A DNA stretch of 64,000 bases from Pempheris klunzingeri (Eukaryota > Chordata > Actinopteri > Acropomatiformes > Pempheridae), in contig NC_092031.1 in the NCBI RefSeq assembly GCF_042242105.1, forward strand, positions 22,024,662 through 22,088,661, read 5' to 3'. This document shows, piece by piece, positions 39,250 to 64,000 of this stretch. The notes beneath the pieces are model-generated. The model saw only the letters and a program-made list of their open reading frames with translations. It did not search any database and was not told the origin of the DNA. Position 1 is the first letter of the stretch, and the number at the start of each line of letters is the position of its first letter. The position numbers and the translations under genes are program-made.

Positions 39250-40659
39250 TTGAGCATTTGATTCCATGTGTCAGTCATAAGCGGTCGTTCATACGGTTGT
39301 GAACATTTTAATTGCTTACACATTGTTGATTTAATGCAGGCAGGGAACATACAAAATAATTTCTACAAAATATGGTAACCACTATATAGAAAACTTCACT
39401 CAAACACGGCAAACTGAACATTATGACAAATCTGTGTTCAAGTAGTAAAAAATAAAACGTCAGATATCTAAATTCAACTAAAGATAAGAAAATAAAATAC
39501 CCAAATTACATACAATTGCAAATACTAAATATAAACAAATAGAAGAATTTAATCCTAAAAATTAATTAGGACTTTTTAATTAGCTTGTATAAATGTCCAC
39601 CTCAGCAGGTCTGAAGATGCTGAATGCTCATATTTTAGGGCTTTGCAACATAATTCTTTCAAAAAGCATTCAAATTGGTGTGGCTTTCACTAATTTAGCT
39701 TTGTGCATATAATTAGTTACTGTAGTTATTGTGTTAATCTTGATCAGTCCGTAGGGCACATCAACAGTGAACGTCTTTGTTTAAAGTTCAGTTTGCTTCT
39801 AAAACAACTGGGAGCAGTAAAAGCCACAGATAATATGCTCAGTGGTTTCAGTATTTGTATTGCAGAGGAAACCGACCTTCCTTTCCAAACCTGAGGAATA
39901 CCACTAATAGATACTGTTTCTTAGCCATAAAGCCATTCAGTGTTCATAGCATGTTAATGAACCAGTTTGTAAGGATGTTGCTTTAATCCGGGGTTACTAA
40001 ATTACAGATCTGCTATGCTAAACCACAAGATGACTTTTAATGGGGTTGGGTTATTATCTGGATCAGTGGAGGATCTGCTGCCTAACGCCCTGGCTTATGG
40101 TTGAGGTTCATGTTTTTTACAGCCCACGGGATATTCTGACATGTTACAGTAGGAAAAGCACAGGTGTGAATAATGAAATCAATGATGGTTAAATTCCATT
40201 TATCTGCTGAAGTGTCTGGCTACTGGTATTGTTAATGGCTGACTGGGACACGTGAACAGGACGGAGACATCTTTAACGTTCATTTGTAACAGCTTTCGTA
40301 CTATTACCAGTCTTTGCCTTGCAGCGCTCTGAGCCAAGCTTTAGTCAAGATGAAGATGTATTACCCACAGCCAGATTACAGGTGTCGTTTACTACTGTGT
40401 TACTACTGGCTGCATTGCATTAGGTTTGCTGGAGATGGGTCCAGAGGGTCCAGAGGGTCCTGGTTTATGAGCATGCTGCCACACAGGCAGTGCTTTCTAA
40501 AGAACCTCAGATGTAATGGAGCAGCCGCTGCTGTTACTGGGTTCATCTGTGGTTTTCCTGCCAAGACATTTGAAGTGAAAAAGAACTATTCAACAACGTT
40601 GCATTTTGAGATCTTTCAGCCTACTTCATGTTGTCTATTTAAGTGATTTCTTGATTCTA
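39250..40659. other. Spacer, no gene seen
   Basis: AT-rich. The open frame at 40314-40646 has no domain, no plausible exon boundaries and poor composition. No RNA gene was found. Confidence 0.5.
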
Positions 40660-40972
40660 CAGCTCTGGCAGTAATCAGGCCTGGGTGTGGCTAGTGAAAT
40701 TGAACTCAGCTTTCAAAAATTTGGTTAATCGCAGTTAATTCATGATTTAACAAGGAGGGGGCAATTACTTTTTCACATAGGGCCAGGTTGGTTTGGGTAG
40801 CTTTTTTCCCTTAATAAATGAAATCATCATTTAAAAACTGCTTTTTGTGTTTACTCAGGTCATCTATGTCTGATATTAAAATTGGTTTGATGATCTGAAA
40901 CATGTAAGTATGACAAAAAAGCAAAAACAGAAGAAATCTGTAAGGGGGCAAATACTTTTTCACACCGCTGTA
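40660..40972. mobile_element. Tc1-like transposon end fragment
   Basis: It ends in GTAAGGGGGCAAATACTTTT, then TCACACCGCTGTA. This is the right-end type of a common fish Tc1-like family. A related internal piece (GGGGGCAATTACTTTTTCAC) lies at 40757-40776. I could not find a matching left end, so the boundary at 40660 is approximate and the copy is probably truncated. Confidence 0.5.
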
Positions 40973-41341
40973 CCTTCTGAAGTTTGAAGAACTGCAGATT
41001 CAAAATAATAAATAATAATTTCATTTCATTGTATATGCAAGGGTACTGGACAATAGATGCATTCATGTTTCATATTTTCACATTTTTTATACATTTTGGG
41101 TCTGTATTCTAGTGAGATAAACGGTAATTCAGAGGGTTGGTATTCACTTTACACATTAATGCTTATTCATCTGCAGAGTAGCATTAATGCATAGAATAAA
41201 TTAATGAGAAATCAATTATTAATCTAATTGGCTCGGAGATAAATGTGTTCTCTATTTTACATACAGGATGAATCGGTGTACTTTTTTCTCACATTATATG
41301 ATTTTATTTACATTACGATCAACCTGCAATCAAAATGTTTC

Positions 41342-41414
41342 CACCCCAGATGGGACTCGAACCCACAATCCCTGGCTTAGGAGGCCAGTGCCTTATCCAT
41401 TAGGCCACTGGGGC
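41342..41414 (-). tRNA. tRNA-Arg (CCT anticodon)
   Basis: The 73-base minus-strand gene folds as a full cloverleaf. The acceptor stem is GCCCCAG / CTGGGGT. The D arm is GGCCTAATGGATAAGGC with an A box TGGCCTAATGG. The anticodon stem-loop is CTGGC-CTCCTAA-GCCAG, with CCT at 41381-41379. The T arm carries B box GGTTCGAGTCC. It reads AGG arginine codons and is nearly the vertebrate consensus, with no intron. It lies about 510 bp upstream of the wdr45b start codon on the opposite strand. A T-rich Pol III stop is not close; the nearest T run on the minus strand is within 40-80 bases downstream. Confidence 0.96.
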
Positions 41415-41527
41415 ACTGTACGGCAGAGACGATGACGTATCATGATAACTAAAGGTGTTCCACATGTTCGGGACAAACGTCACTAAACTAAAGTGCCAAC
41501 ATCAGTGTATGGCAGCGTGACTGATGG

Positions 41528-47966
<6,439 letters not shown>

Positions 47967-49717
47967 CCACTGACCCCTTTGGAGACTTGCTATCACACGG
48001 CCTGTTTTTCTTTACTTTCTTTTTTTTTTATTTTGGAGGAGACCGGAGAGGTCTCACTTCTCCTTATCTTGACAGACTCTGTGAAAGAGCACCAGATGAA
48101 GGGAGGACAAAGGAAGAGAAGCACAGACTCTGGGGAACCCTCACAGCAAAGATGAACTCGTGGATGCAGACTTTTGTCTCTCACAGACTCCTGAGGATTG
48201 TTCTCTGGACAGAGAGACACGGATGCCGACTTCACTCCCAAACCAAACACTAGAGAAAAGAGGGAAAGTTATTTTTTGAACGGACAACATGCCACTTTTT
48301 AAGATGTCTTCCGGGGAATTTACAAAGGATGGCTATTTTTAATCGCATAGAAAATTCTGATAGTTAGACGGATTGAAAACATTGAGATTTTTGTCAATTA
48401 ACACCACCTAACCTAACTGTAGGGAGTGCCTCGAGACTGGAGAGAATCTGTGTGCACATATTATTGTTGTCATATATACATATGTGTGTTTGTATATATA
48501 CCAGTGTACCATAATAGGTGTTCACAAAGTAGGATCAGAACGAGGTAACTGTTCTTTTTTCCACTTCTGTCATTAAGGTTCATAGTAACATCTGGAACAT
48601 TGGAACAGACTGATCCTGCTTTGTGAAGCTTCACCTTAGTATTACTAGATTTTCTTATATTCACTGTAAACACAACATGCGCCAGACTGAACTTCTAACT
48701 GCATAGAACTGTACAGAATAGTAGCAGAAGAAAAAATGTAACATGTATTTTTGTTTCACTCTTCCTTTTTTTCATACATTGTGCAATATGTTTTCCCCAA
48801 ATTGCTTTTTGCTACGAGCTTGTGAACGTGGAGTGTTGTTTCTAAGAAAGACAGTCTAAGGAAATGGTTCAGCATTTATTGGGAAATGTGGCCTTTCTTA
48901 GATGAGAAGATTGATATCACTCCCAACATTAGAATGGTTTTGATCTTCTCTTCTAGCTCGCGGCAAGAAAGTAAATAAGTCTATTTCCAAAATGGTTGAA
49001 CTATTTCTTTAAGTTTGTTAAAGCTGATTGTTTGTTGTTCCCTCATGAACAGATGGTTTCCATCCTAAACCACAAAAATATAAGTGATTAGTTTCTGCTA
49101 AGTAACCCAGACCAACTGTAAAAATATGAAGAATATTTTGAGCCCTGTTCAAGACTGCTCGTCGTGTTTGACTTTAACCCAAAACAGTTCCATTGGAGAT
49201 CTTCTCAAGGATGATTGGTTGCTCCTCGTGCTTTCCTTCGGCCGGTGTGGCCCTCCAGTCGCAGCTGCGTGGCACCTTTTTTTTGTTTAAATCCTGAGAA
49301 CAGTCGTGTCGTCCGTGTCAGTGGATCTCTGTGAACAGCTTCACCCCTAACAGCGTTGATCAGCTCAGCTAATGCAAATCAGGGACTCTGAAGTGCTTTG
49401 TTGCAGCCTGTGGCCATAAACAGGAGACGTGTTCAGCGTGGATCCATCACGACGGAACACAAGCCGAACTGTAATGTATGATTAAATATTACGTCTTTTT
49501 CATTCGTCACGTTAATTGAAAGCATTTTTGTTGATTCAGTGCAAAAATACATTTCATTTGAGTTGCTTTCTGCATCAGATTGTACAACTGCAGGCATCAC
49601 TCTGCTGAGCATACACAGCACTTGGCGGTCACGGACTGGCTGCACAAACTGAAAAGCCAACTTGTTTCTGACACACTCAGAATGATTGTAAAACCTGCAT
49701 TTAAGTTTGTGAATAAA
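47967..49717 (+). other. wdr45b 3' UTR
   Basis: About 1.75 kb from the stop to an AATAAA at 49712-49717. It contains a T-rich run at 48019-48031 and AT-rich stretches. The short open frames in it are not supported as genes. Confidence 0.6.
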
Positions 49718-49799
49718 ATGTAACATCTGCTTTTACAGTTACACTTCACGGCCCATTTCATGCCTTTTAGACTGTGGAAACCAAGTGTGGCATCTGCGT

Positions 49800-52357
49800 T
49801 TTATTCAAAGTGTGGCTAGATGGATTTGTCCTTCCCCATGCTGTACTCAGGGCCCCATAAACACTTTAGAGGGTCTTTAAGTCCCACTGAAATGAAATAG
49901 TAATCTTTGCCAGCTAAAGCATGCATGTCTGCTCTGGAAACCACCTCAGAAATCAAATCAAAAGCTAAAGGAAGACCTCTCCGTTCTATACTCTGGTTAC
50001 ATAACTGCGCCCCTGGGTTTACAGTAATTTGATGGACAACAGCAGAGCCACTGAACAACAATCCACTTTGGCTTTCCTGTTAAAATCTCCTTATCTAACT
50101 TATGAACATGAACACACATCTTGTTCTGCCACCAGACACTCCTGGTCAGGTGTGAAGCACGGCAGCCATTGAAAAGCTGGATGATGCCAGGATGTGTTGG
50201 GTGGTGGGGTGCAGGAAAAGTCTGGCTCGTTCTTCCCCAATATTAACCTCTTTTCCTCGTCATCCAAGAAGGCTCCCTGATGGAATCTCCATCAGCTGTG
50301 GAAATCCAAGATCCATTCAAATAGCACCAGCTTGTCACTTGGTCTGGTTAGATGCTGATACTCCTCAATAAATAAGGTTTTTTTAATGTGGTATAAAATC
50401 AAGATATATTTAAATGACCCCACTGATTTCTAAGCAGTGCAGCTTCTGTATCAGTGCTCACATATTGGAATAGTGGGATTTTTTCAGCTGACATTTTGAT
50501 TTGTCATGATCTGAGAAGCACAGGTGAAACCGAGTGTCCCAGTCAGCAAGCGTGCACAGTATCAGGACTTTCTAATACCCTCAGTCACACCTGTGCTTTT
50601 TCCTGCCATGAAAAGCCAAAGTGTCTGCTGTGGAAAAAGAGGTAGGTGTTGGGAGTAGTAGTTCTTACATTTGGCTCTCTGGTCAGCTCTGCTACTGCAA
50701 ATAAGTGAGTAAAGCTGTTTTTATCCCTTACGGAAGCTGATGGCATTTCCACCCCTGTGGTACACACTTCCTCTAACAGCCTGGCCAAACTGTGTGGAAT
50801 GCACGCCGAAGTCCCCCTTAAAGGAAGTTTTTGAGTTCGCATCTGGCCGGCAAAGAAGGCTTTTACTCAAAGAAATACAAACTAAGAAGGTTGTGTGTTT
50901 TAAATAAATTTATAAAAAAAAGCATTTACCCACTGAAGCAGAACAAACACCTATCACTTGTTTTTCCTCGTGTAACATAGAATACAATCTGAATAGACTG
51001 TTTAGTAGCATGAAACAGAATAAAATAATATAATCAAGCAAAGAGACTGCCAACTTCAACACAAAGGTAACAAATACAGCCCATTATGACAAAAAAAAAG
51101 AAAGAAAAAACAACTAAAGAAACAAAACAAAACAAAAAAAACAGAGCAAATGAAAATACAAACGGGGGAAAAAAAAAAAACGGCTAAGAGGGTTAAGTGC
51201 AGCACTGGTCAGAATCATATAGCGTAGATTCAGTCTAAATCTTCTTCAGTTCCATATTCAGATAATCTGCTCAAGTACATTGTCTCTAGATCCGTAACAT
51301 GCAAGCTTGATGAAGCATATGGTCAAATACGCATGGCAATATACTTTTTATCTCATAGGATATTTGTAAAATATGAAAAAATCTGTAGATGTACAGTGAT
51401 AAAGAAATGTCATTTGCGTGAATGAGCAGAAAAGAAGAACATCCACTCCATAGATAGTGTTTTCTTTAAAAAAGGAAAAAAGAAAAAAGGAGACTACATT
51501 CATTTCACTGAACAAAGAGTCCACATACAAAAAAAAAAACTAAACAAAAAAAGAAAAGATTCCCAAAATGTCATATTGTAATGTGTAAATGTTCTTAAAG
51601 ACCCCACTTATAGCTTTTAGTTATCTTAATTATTACTAGATAGTATCTGTGTCTTGGGAAACGGAGAAACACTGAAAAAAGATCCAAAGATACACTTGTA
51701 CAACAGAATACTGCATATCTACTCACGACTGGGTTAGGTAGGTCGACATGGAGGCTAGCTGCCGAAGATGGGAATGTCCACACGTACATACGCACACTTC
51801 CCTTTGCGGAATACACTACTGGTAAATTCACTTGGTTGCTTTTTCTATCTGACACAGTTAAGCGCTTATCTGTAATGCTACCAGGATGAGGCTCCTTTTT
51901 CCATCTTTGGGGAGTTTCAGGTCTCCTTGCTTGTCCAATGAGTCTTTTTTTTCTTTTTTTCTTTTATCTGGAAATCTGGGGTTTTAAATCCGTCTCTTCT
52001 TCGTGTGCTTCTTTCTTGCCGTCTGGGTCTCAAACTTCGGGGATTCACAGTCGTCAGCAACTCTTTGACTCCATTTTCAATTTGGTCTTTAGTTTTTGCA
52101 TTGTGTTTTTGTGGTCTTAAACATATGGCAGAGGACTTGGGGGGGGGGTGAGGAGGAGGTTTTGCACATTCTGTAGTCCCGCAGGTGTTTCCGCGTCTCT
52201 TCTTCTTCTTTTTTTTTTTTGGCACCTTGGAGTAGATGATAACCGGGTGGGATGGAGGGGTGAGAGTGAGTGAGGGAGGGAGGGAGGGGGTGAGGCTCAA
52301 TGCATACAGGAGAGCAGGGGTCAGGATGCAGATCTGCAGGTCGGGGGGGGGGGGGGG
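49800..52357 (-). other. foxk2 3' UTR
   Basis: About 2.56 kb follow the foxk2 stop down to a minus-strand AATAAA at 49805-49800. A run of C (transcript sense) begins directly after the stop codon, at 52357-52341. Several A/T-rich runs lie at 51090-51180 and 51470-51560. No other gene is seen. Confidence 0.5.
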
Positions 52358-59420
<7,063 letters not shown>

Positions 59421-59923
59421 CAGAAGAAGCGGTGCGGGGTGGTTTCAAGGAGGGGACTTAGATTTAAGACCTACTTACTTATTTTATTTAATTCACTTCT
59501 TTATTTCTATTTCTTGTGTGATAATCAATTTTCCGATTTAACTTTCAACAATGATCTTCAATAACTGGATAGAAAAAATATACCTGTCATTGGTAGAGAA
59601 GTCCCCTCAGCACCATAAAAAAAGAATAGAAAAACAAAATAAATCACATACCAACATATCAATAAGACCTCCAATCAATGTATCACATGTCAAATATCCA
59701 CATACTTGAATCAGTCACTCATGAAGTGAGTGAGTGTGAAAGCTGAATAAGTTAAATGGTCAAAGGTCCACTTACAAGCCTATTCCAGTGCTTATTCCAG
59801 ATGCCAAATGACTTCTGAGTAGTTACTCTGTCCTACAGATTTAATGTTTTTGCAATCAAGGTTCACCACACACCTTGAATTTACTGTAACAGTTCATGGG
59901 TCATGGTATTAAAGGGTAGATGT
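59421..59923. other. Spacer, no gene seen
   Basis: AT-rich sequence upstream of foxk2. No exon, RNA gene or clear repeat was recognised. Confidence 0.5.
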
Positions 59924-60020
59924 ACACACACTACCTCTACCACACACACATTCACACCTCCTCAAACACACACTCACACTCACACACACTCACACACACA
60001 CACACACACACTCACACACA
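59924..60020. repeat. (CA)n-rich microsatellite
   Basis: ACACAC runs broken by ACTC units, longest pure stretch at about 59986-60010. Confidence 0.9.
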
Positions 60021-60039
60021 AACATACATCCTCGCTGAC

Positions 60040-60243
60040 AATCAAACAGGACTTGCACCAAGTTGCACTTTACTATCATCACCCATCACTTTTTTACCCC
60101 TGTACATATATTCCTCTGTACATACATTTTGTTTGTCTGTAAATATTTTTATTTATGTATTCTGCCTTATTTATATATGTGCCTTGCCGGGAGTCTGCAA
60201 AATGTCGTTATGCCTGCATAAAGACAATAAAGAAACTTGACTT
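60040..60243 (+). mobile_element. Probable LINE 3' end
   Basis: It has a TGTAAATATTTTTATTTATG-rich 3' UTR, then GCATAAAGACAATAAAGAAA and CTTGACTTGATG. This has the look of a fish non-LTR retrotransposon 3' end with its own AATAAA. There is no coding part, and the family is not identified. Confidence 0.4.
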
Positions 60244-60640
60244 GATGTAGCGCAGCGTGGCTCCGGCTCCGCGCACAGATCCATCCCGCCAGGGTTTCCA
60301 TGCTGCGGGTTAGTTTACTAACTGTAGTACAGCAGCCGCCACGCTGCGTGTGCGGTGTGTGTGTTTGTGTGTGGAGGTCGTGTTAAATAATGGATTTAAA
60401 GTCACTCAGGCCGTGCTGACATCGCCATTGAGGCAGACTGTGATTTTCACGGAGCTCCGCCGCCACAAGCTGTTAGTGCTCCGGTGCCAGCGTTCATTAA
60501 GACCGCATCAATATTGAAGAAAACGTGCCGCGCTCAGGAAACCCGTGCGCCATGCCCACGTGTTTTCTGACTATGACGTAATGAGGTGTAACCGGGCTGC
60601 GTTCAGGGCTGCTACGGTGTTCAGGAGGGTTGTGCATCAG
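60244..60640. promoter_or_regulatory. GC-rich segment upstream of foxk2, possible second promoter or enhancer
   Basis: CpG density rises again here, unlike its AT-rich flanks. Motifs include CCCACGTG at 60556-60563, TGACGTAATG near 60575, and a palindromic TCAATATTGA near 60510. No ORF or splice-supported exon is seen. It could be a distal foxk2 promoter, an enhancer, or the promoter of an unseen RNA. Confidence 0.35.
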
Positions 60641-60939
60641 TGTGAGCTCTGTTCATGTAAAACAACTAGCAGGTGGCAGATTTTGTTTTGATCAGAATGT
60701 GCGATGAGTTAATCACTGTAATGTGTCATGTGTTTTAGGGAAATGACATAAAATCATGGCAAGATTATCCCTTATTATTTATCCTTTTTGAGACATTTCA
60801 CCTTTTTTATTTTGGCCTTCACTGGTGAGCTTGTTCAATAGATGAAACTATTCTATAAGCTATTAGACAACATACAATGCAGAAATACAGATCATATGTA
60901 GTATGTGACATGTAATTCATTCATCACAACATATTTATT

Positions 60940-61055
60940 AACTATTGCTTATTTTTCTACTGTTGCTTCTACACTCTTTCTGTTCTATTGTTGCTGCTGT
61001 AACATGGGAATTTCCCCCTATGGGGGATCAATAAAGAAGTCTAAGTCTAATATAT
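60940..61055 (+). mobile_element. L2-like LINE 3' UTR
   Basis: It reads TCTATTGTTGCTGCTGTAAC, then GGAATTTCCCCCTATGGGGG and ATCAATAAAG. It matches, in opposite orientation, the 3' UTR of the LINE fragment at 3241-3700. There is no coding part. Confidence 0.75.
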
Positions 61056-61499
61056 CTACACTATATAATCAGTAAATTCCACTTGCTGATGAAGGCCATT
61101 AGATGCAGTTAGAACCTTTTTGTGTTAGGATTGAAAAACAGCAACAGGTTACAGCTATTTCTTACTGAAACAAAAATCCGATACCAGATTCAATTACAAT
61201 TTAGTAATTCACATCATTAAACACCTTTAAGATATTTCATCTAATTTTATTTTTGAATTATTACTGTTAATGTCTAAATGTTTGAGTGCTCTGTTGACAA
61301 ATGTAATGTTCTGTCCTATTAAACATGCATGATAAATTAGGATGCAGGGAAAAATGCTTGTTCTTAATATTTATGTACTTCTGGACCCTCAGTTTGAGGG
61401 TCAGACAGGTGCAGTGAAACATCAGTCCAGTGCTGCCACCTGCTGGCTTTTTATTGTCGTGCAGGGAAATCTGACATTGAAGTTTGGCAGTGACTGTTT
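61056..61499. other. Spacer with a CTCF-like site
   Basis: AT-rich with no gene. A perfect match to the CCASYAGRKGGCRSY core lies on the minus strand at 61446-61432. Confidence 0.45.
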
Positions 61500-61821
61500 A
61501 ATTCAATTAAATTTATTTTGTATAGCCCAATATCACAACAGAGTGTCTCATAGTGCTTTACAAAGTTCACTGAAATAAACAAGTGTAAGCGAACAAACAA
61601 TCTAATAAAGAGTCCAGCAGTCGATGAGGCCAATGGATCAGTCCGGTGGATCAGTCCGAGGCATCACCTGCCCTTTATGACCCTCCTTCTTCGGGAAGGA
61701 CAAACTCAAAAAACCCAGTGGGAAAAGAGAAACCTCCGGGAGCACCACAGTGAAGGAGAGATCCAGCTCCCAAGGACGGACAGGCTGTAGCCTTGGACAG
61801 ACGCACATCCATTGGCTGGTG
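61500..61821 (-). mobile_element. Retroposon-like dispersed repeat, second copy
   Basis: Minus-strand copy of the element at 9324-9648, with the same start (CACCAGCCAATGGATG) and the same tail. It has almost no differences over most of its length, which points to recent activity. No minisatellite lies next to this copy. Confidence 0.8.
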
Positions 61822-62029
61822 TTTAATGTTATAACTGACACTGATGAATAGCATGTGGATGTATTTTCAAGTCCCGTGCCATCTGTGGTTTGATGCTGTG
61901 TTGTTATATTGCAGCAGATCTGCAAATTGCTTAAAAATGAATCATGCATCCTATTTGATTTTATACGTGTGGGAGGCAGAGGCAGGGCCTGGTGTCCCCC
62001 TTACCCAAGTAAGAGGGTGATAGGTATCA
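61822..62029. other. Spacer, no gene seen
   Basis: No feature recognised. Confidence 0.5.
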
Positions 62030-62490
62030 ATCAGGCCATCATAAATAGACGCCAACCAATTATAAAGAGATGCAAAACATCTACAAGATGATATAAAAAC
62101 CTGCCAAACAATGCGCAACAACTACAGAGACGCCAGATGTTGCAAAACTACCACAGAGACGCCACATGACCACAAAAAGATCCAAAATCACCAAAAGAGA
62201 TGTCAGATAATCACAAATGACACAAAATGACCAAAAAGGCACGCCAAACAACTACAAAAAGATGCCAAATGACAGCAAAGAAATGCCAAATTATGTAAAA
62301 CAACCACAAAACAATGCAAGAAGACCACAAAGAGCTGTGAAATGATGCTAAAATGAGCACAGAGAAAAGCCAAATGACAACAAATGGACGCAAAACGTCC
62401 ACAAAGACACAAGCAACCATAAAGAGGCACAAAATAACCACAAAGAGCTACAAAATGATGTGAAAGAACCACAAAATGATACAAATTGCC
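62030..62490. repeat. Degenerate A-rich tandem repeat
   Basis: Variants of a roughly 20-base unit combining ACCACAAAGAG, ATGCAAAAC and CCAAATGA are repeated with drift over about 460 bases. The minus-strand frame through it (Phe/Leu/Val/Cys-rich) is a composition artefact. Confidence 0.7.
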
Positions 62491-63324
62491 CAAATATGCT
62501 CTTCTCTGAATCTGTGCCCCGGTCCTGAGAGGTGGAGGGAATATTCTGGTGATGCAGCTGGGAAAAACAACTTCTGTTACATTTCAGTTTGCATAGCCCG
62601 GACATCTTTACTGTGAGAGTACACAGAAGCTTTCTGGGGTGGCTCATTGTAACCACTAAAGTTTGATTTAATTATTACATTTGGCGACAATTTATGGACT
62701 AGAATAGATCTAAAATAGATCTTTTTGGACTCTGATGTCCAAAAAGTGGTGTGGGTGGTAAACTATCAGCACCAGACAGAGCCTAGTTAAAGGAACCATG
62801 TGTCATATAACTGAGATTTCCTTTTGTAACTGACTGACGATCCCCTACTTGTTGAATATATCCTGTTAATTCTAATGATTTCAACATCATTGCTGTTGGT
62901 CTTATGCTGCTGTGTTAGTTACCACAGTGAAAAGCTTTCTAACTGTGGTGCACACAGCACCCCCCCCCACTGAAACCAGACTAATGACATTCTGTTAGGC
63001 GAGGCAGCGCCTCATTAAGACACACCCGCTCAGCGGAAGGGGAAACTGGAATAAATTAGACCCGTAAATGAGGAGTTCATTTACAGCAAACACAATTGAA
63101 CATTTCTGTACTGAATCGTGAATGTGGACAGTAAATGGACGGTGGTCTATATCAGGTTTTACAGACTGGCTTTACATTCTGTAAAGTCTTTTAAAGAAAG
63201 TGGACAAAATAGGCCAGATAAGATTACTGCAACCCTGAAAATGGACGGTGTGGGTTTACTCCCCACAGCACACCAGCTAACATCCGTTTGGAGCTGTGAG
63301 AGCTGCTCCATGTGGCTGAAAGGA
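62491..63324. other. Spacer, no gene seen
   Basis: Contains a C run at 62959-62968. No exon or RNA gene was recognised. Confidence 0.5.
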
Positions 63325-64000
63325 GACAAACCAGTGGTCAAAAGTAAATAAGTACCCATATGCTGTACTTGAGTACAGTTCTGAGGTACTTTACTTGAGT
63401 ACTTATACTCACACACAACAATTCAGAGGCCAGTGGTGGAAATACTATCAGAAAATGTACTTAAATGAGCAAAAGTTAAAAAGTAATTGGCTTGTGATGT
63501 ATTATTCTATACCATAATACTAGATTGTTGATACTAATGCATCAACATTATCAGCAGCATTTTCTTACTGCTGAAGCTTCTCCAGGTGGAGCTAGTTTTA
63601 CTTTACGTGGAATTAGCTAGTTTATTCCCATCCGAGGTGTCGGGCTCCTCCAAAGGGTCACCATGTTAAATCAGAGGGGGTCACGAGATGATTAATAGGA
63701 GAGGAGAGCAGTTCTGTTTCATCCTGTGTTCTTTTTTCAGACTATGTGGGAAGCTTAGGGGGGGAAATGCCTCTTTGGTGGAACCACTAATAACTCATAG
63801 GTATAAAAAGCCAGACGAAGGGGCCCCAACTAGCCATAAAGTCCGGGAAACACTGCTTTATTCCACAACCGTTTTTTAAATGTGGTGAAGTAAAAGTATT
63901 ATATAAAGCAACAGAAAACGTACAAACCCAAGTTAAGCAAAAGTATCTCAAAATGGCATACTTTAGAAAAATGTACTTTACTGCTGTTTCATTTCAAACT
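63325..64000. mobile_element. Fish dispersed repeat, probably a non-autonomous DNA element, running off the window
   Basis: It carries the widespread fish motif set GTACTTGAGTACAG, TGAGGTACTTTACTTGAGTA and AGTGGTGGAAATACT near 63330-63450, and related AGTAAAAGTATTATATAAAG and AAAATGTACTTTACTGC at 63890-63985. I cannot assign superfamily or precise ends. Confidence 0.5.

Noticed and set aside
40314-40646. Open frame in the spacer before the tRNA
   Set aside because: No domain, biased composition and no exon signals. Its 3' part may run into a transposon fragment.
62203-62656. Minus-strand Phe/Cys/Leu-rich ORFs that look like membrane proteins
   Set aside because: They come from a degenerate A-rich tandem repeat. 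There is no start context, splice signal or family match.

Overview
The window looks like teleost, probably percomorph, genomic DNA. Genes have small exons with GT-AG introns, and introns and spacers carry fish-type repeats: L2-like LINE tails, a tRNA-derived SINE, Tc1/mariner elements, a 3' tail of (GAATT)n type and long microsatellites. I saw no LTR retrovirus, Polinton or other capsid-bearing element, no CRISPR array and no bacterial-style operon.

Layout, left to right. 1-5.1 kb: spacer with LINE fragments, a SINE and a 138-bp (ATATT)n array. 5.1-7.4 kb (+): a five-exon gene with two MADF domains and a C-terminal BESS-like motif. 8.8-9.6 kb: a minisatellite abutting a retroposon. 9.6-11.5 kb (-): a decayed copy of a TIN2-domain zinc-finger gene, interrupted by transposons. 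14.2-19.0 kb (+): mettl9, with a dead Tc1 element in intron 3. 21.2-25.3 kb (+): kdelr2. 27.8-31.7 kb and 33.1-38.9 kb (+): two tandem genes encoding a TINF2 (TIN2) N-terminal domain followed by 13 and 14 C2H2 zinc fingers. 41.3 kb (-): tRNA-Arg(CCT). 41.9-48.0 kb (+): wdr45b. 52.4-59.0 kb (-): foxk2, convergent with wdr45b as in the human FOXK2/WDR45B pair. 59-64 kb: foxk2 promoter, a second GC-rich segment and repeats.

The genes are separate housekeeping or regulatory loci: histidine methylation (mettl9), ER retrieval (kdelr2), autophagy (wdr45b) and forkhead transcription control (foxk2). All seven gene models were rebuilt by joining exons, and reading phase is consistent at every junction. 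The most unusual content is the TIN2-domain/zinc-finger family. It has three copies here, two of which look intact with six of seven exons equal or nearly equal in length. It joins a shelterin-type protein-interaction domain to a DNA-binding finger array, and both copies keep an RPVRxNRGLxM motif between the two parts.
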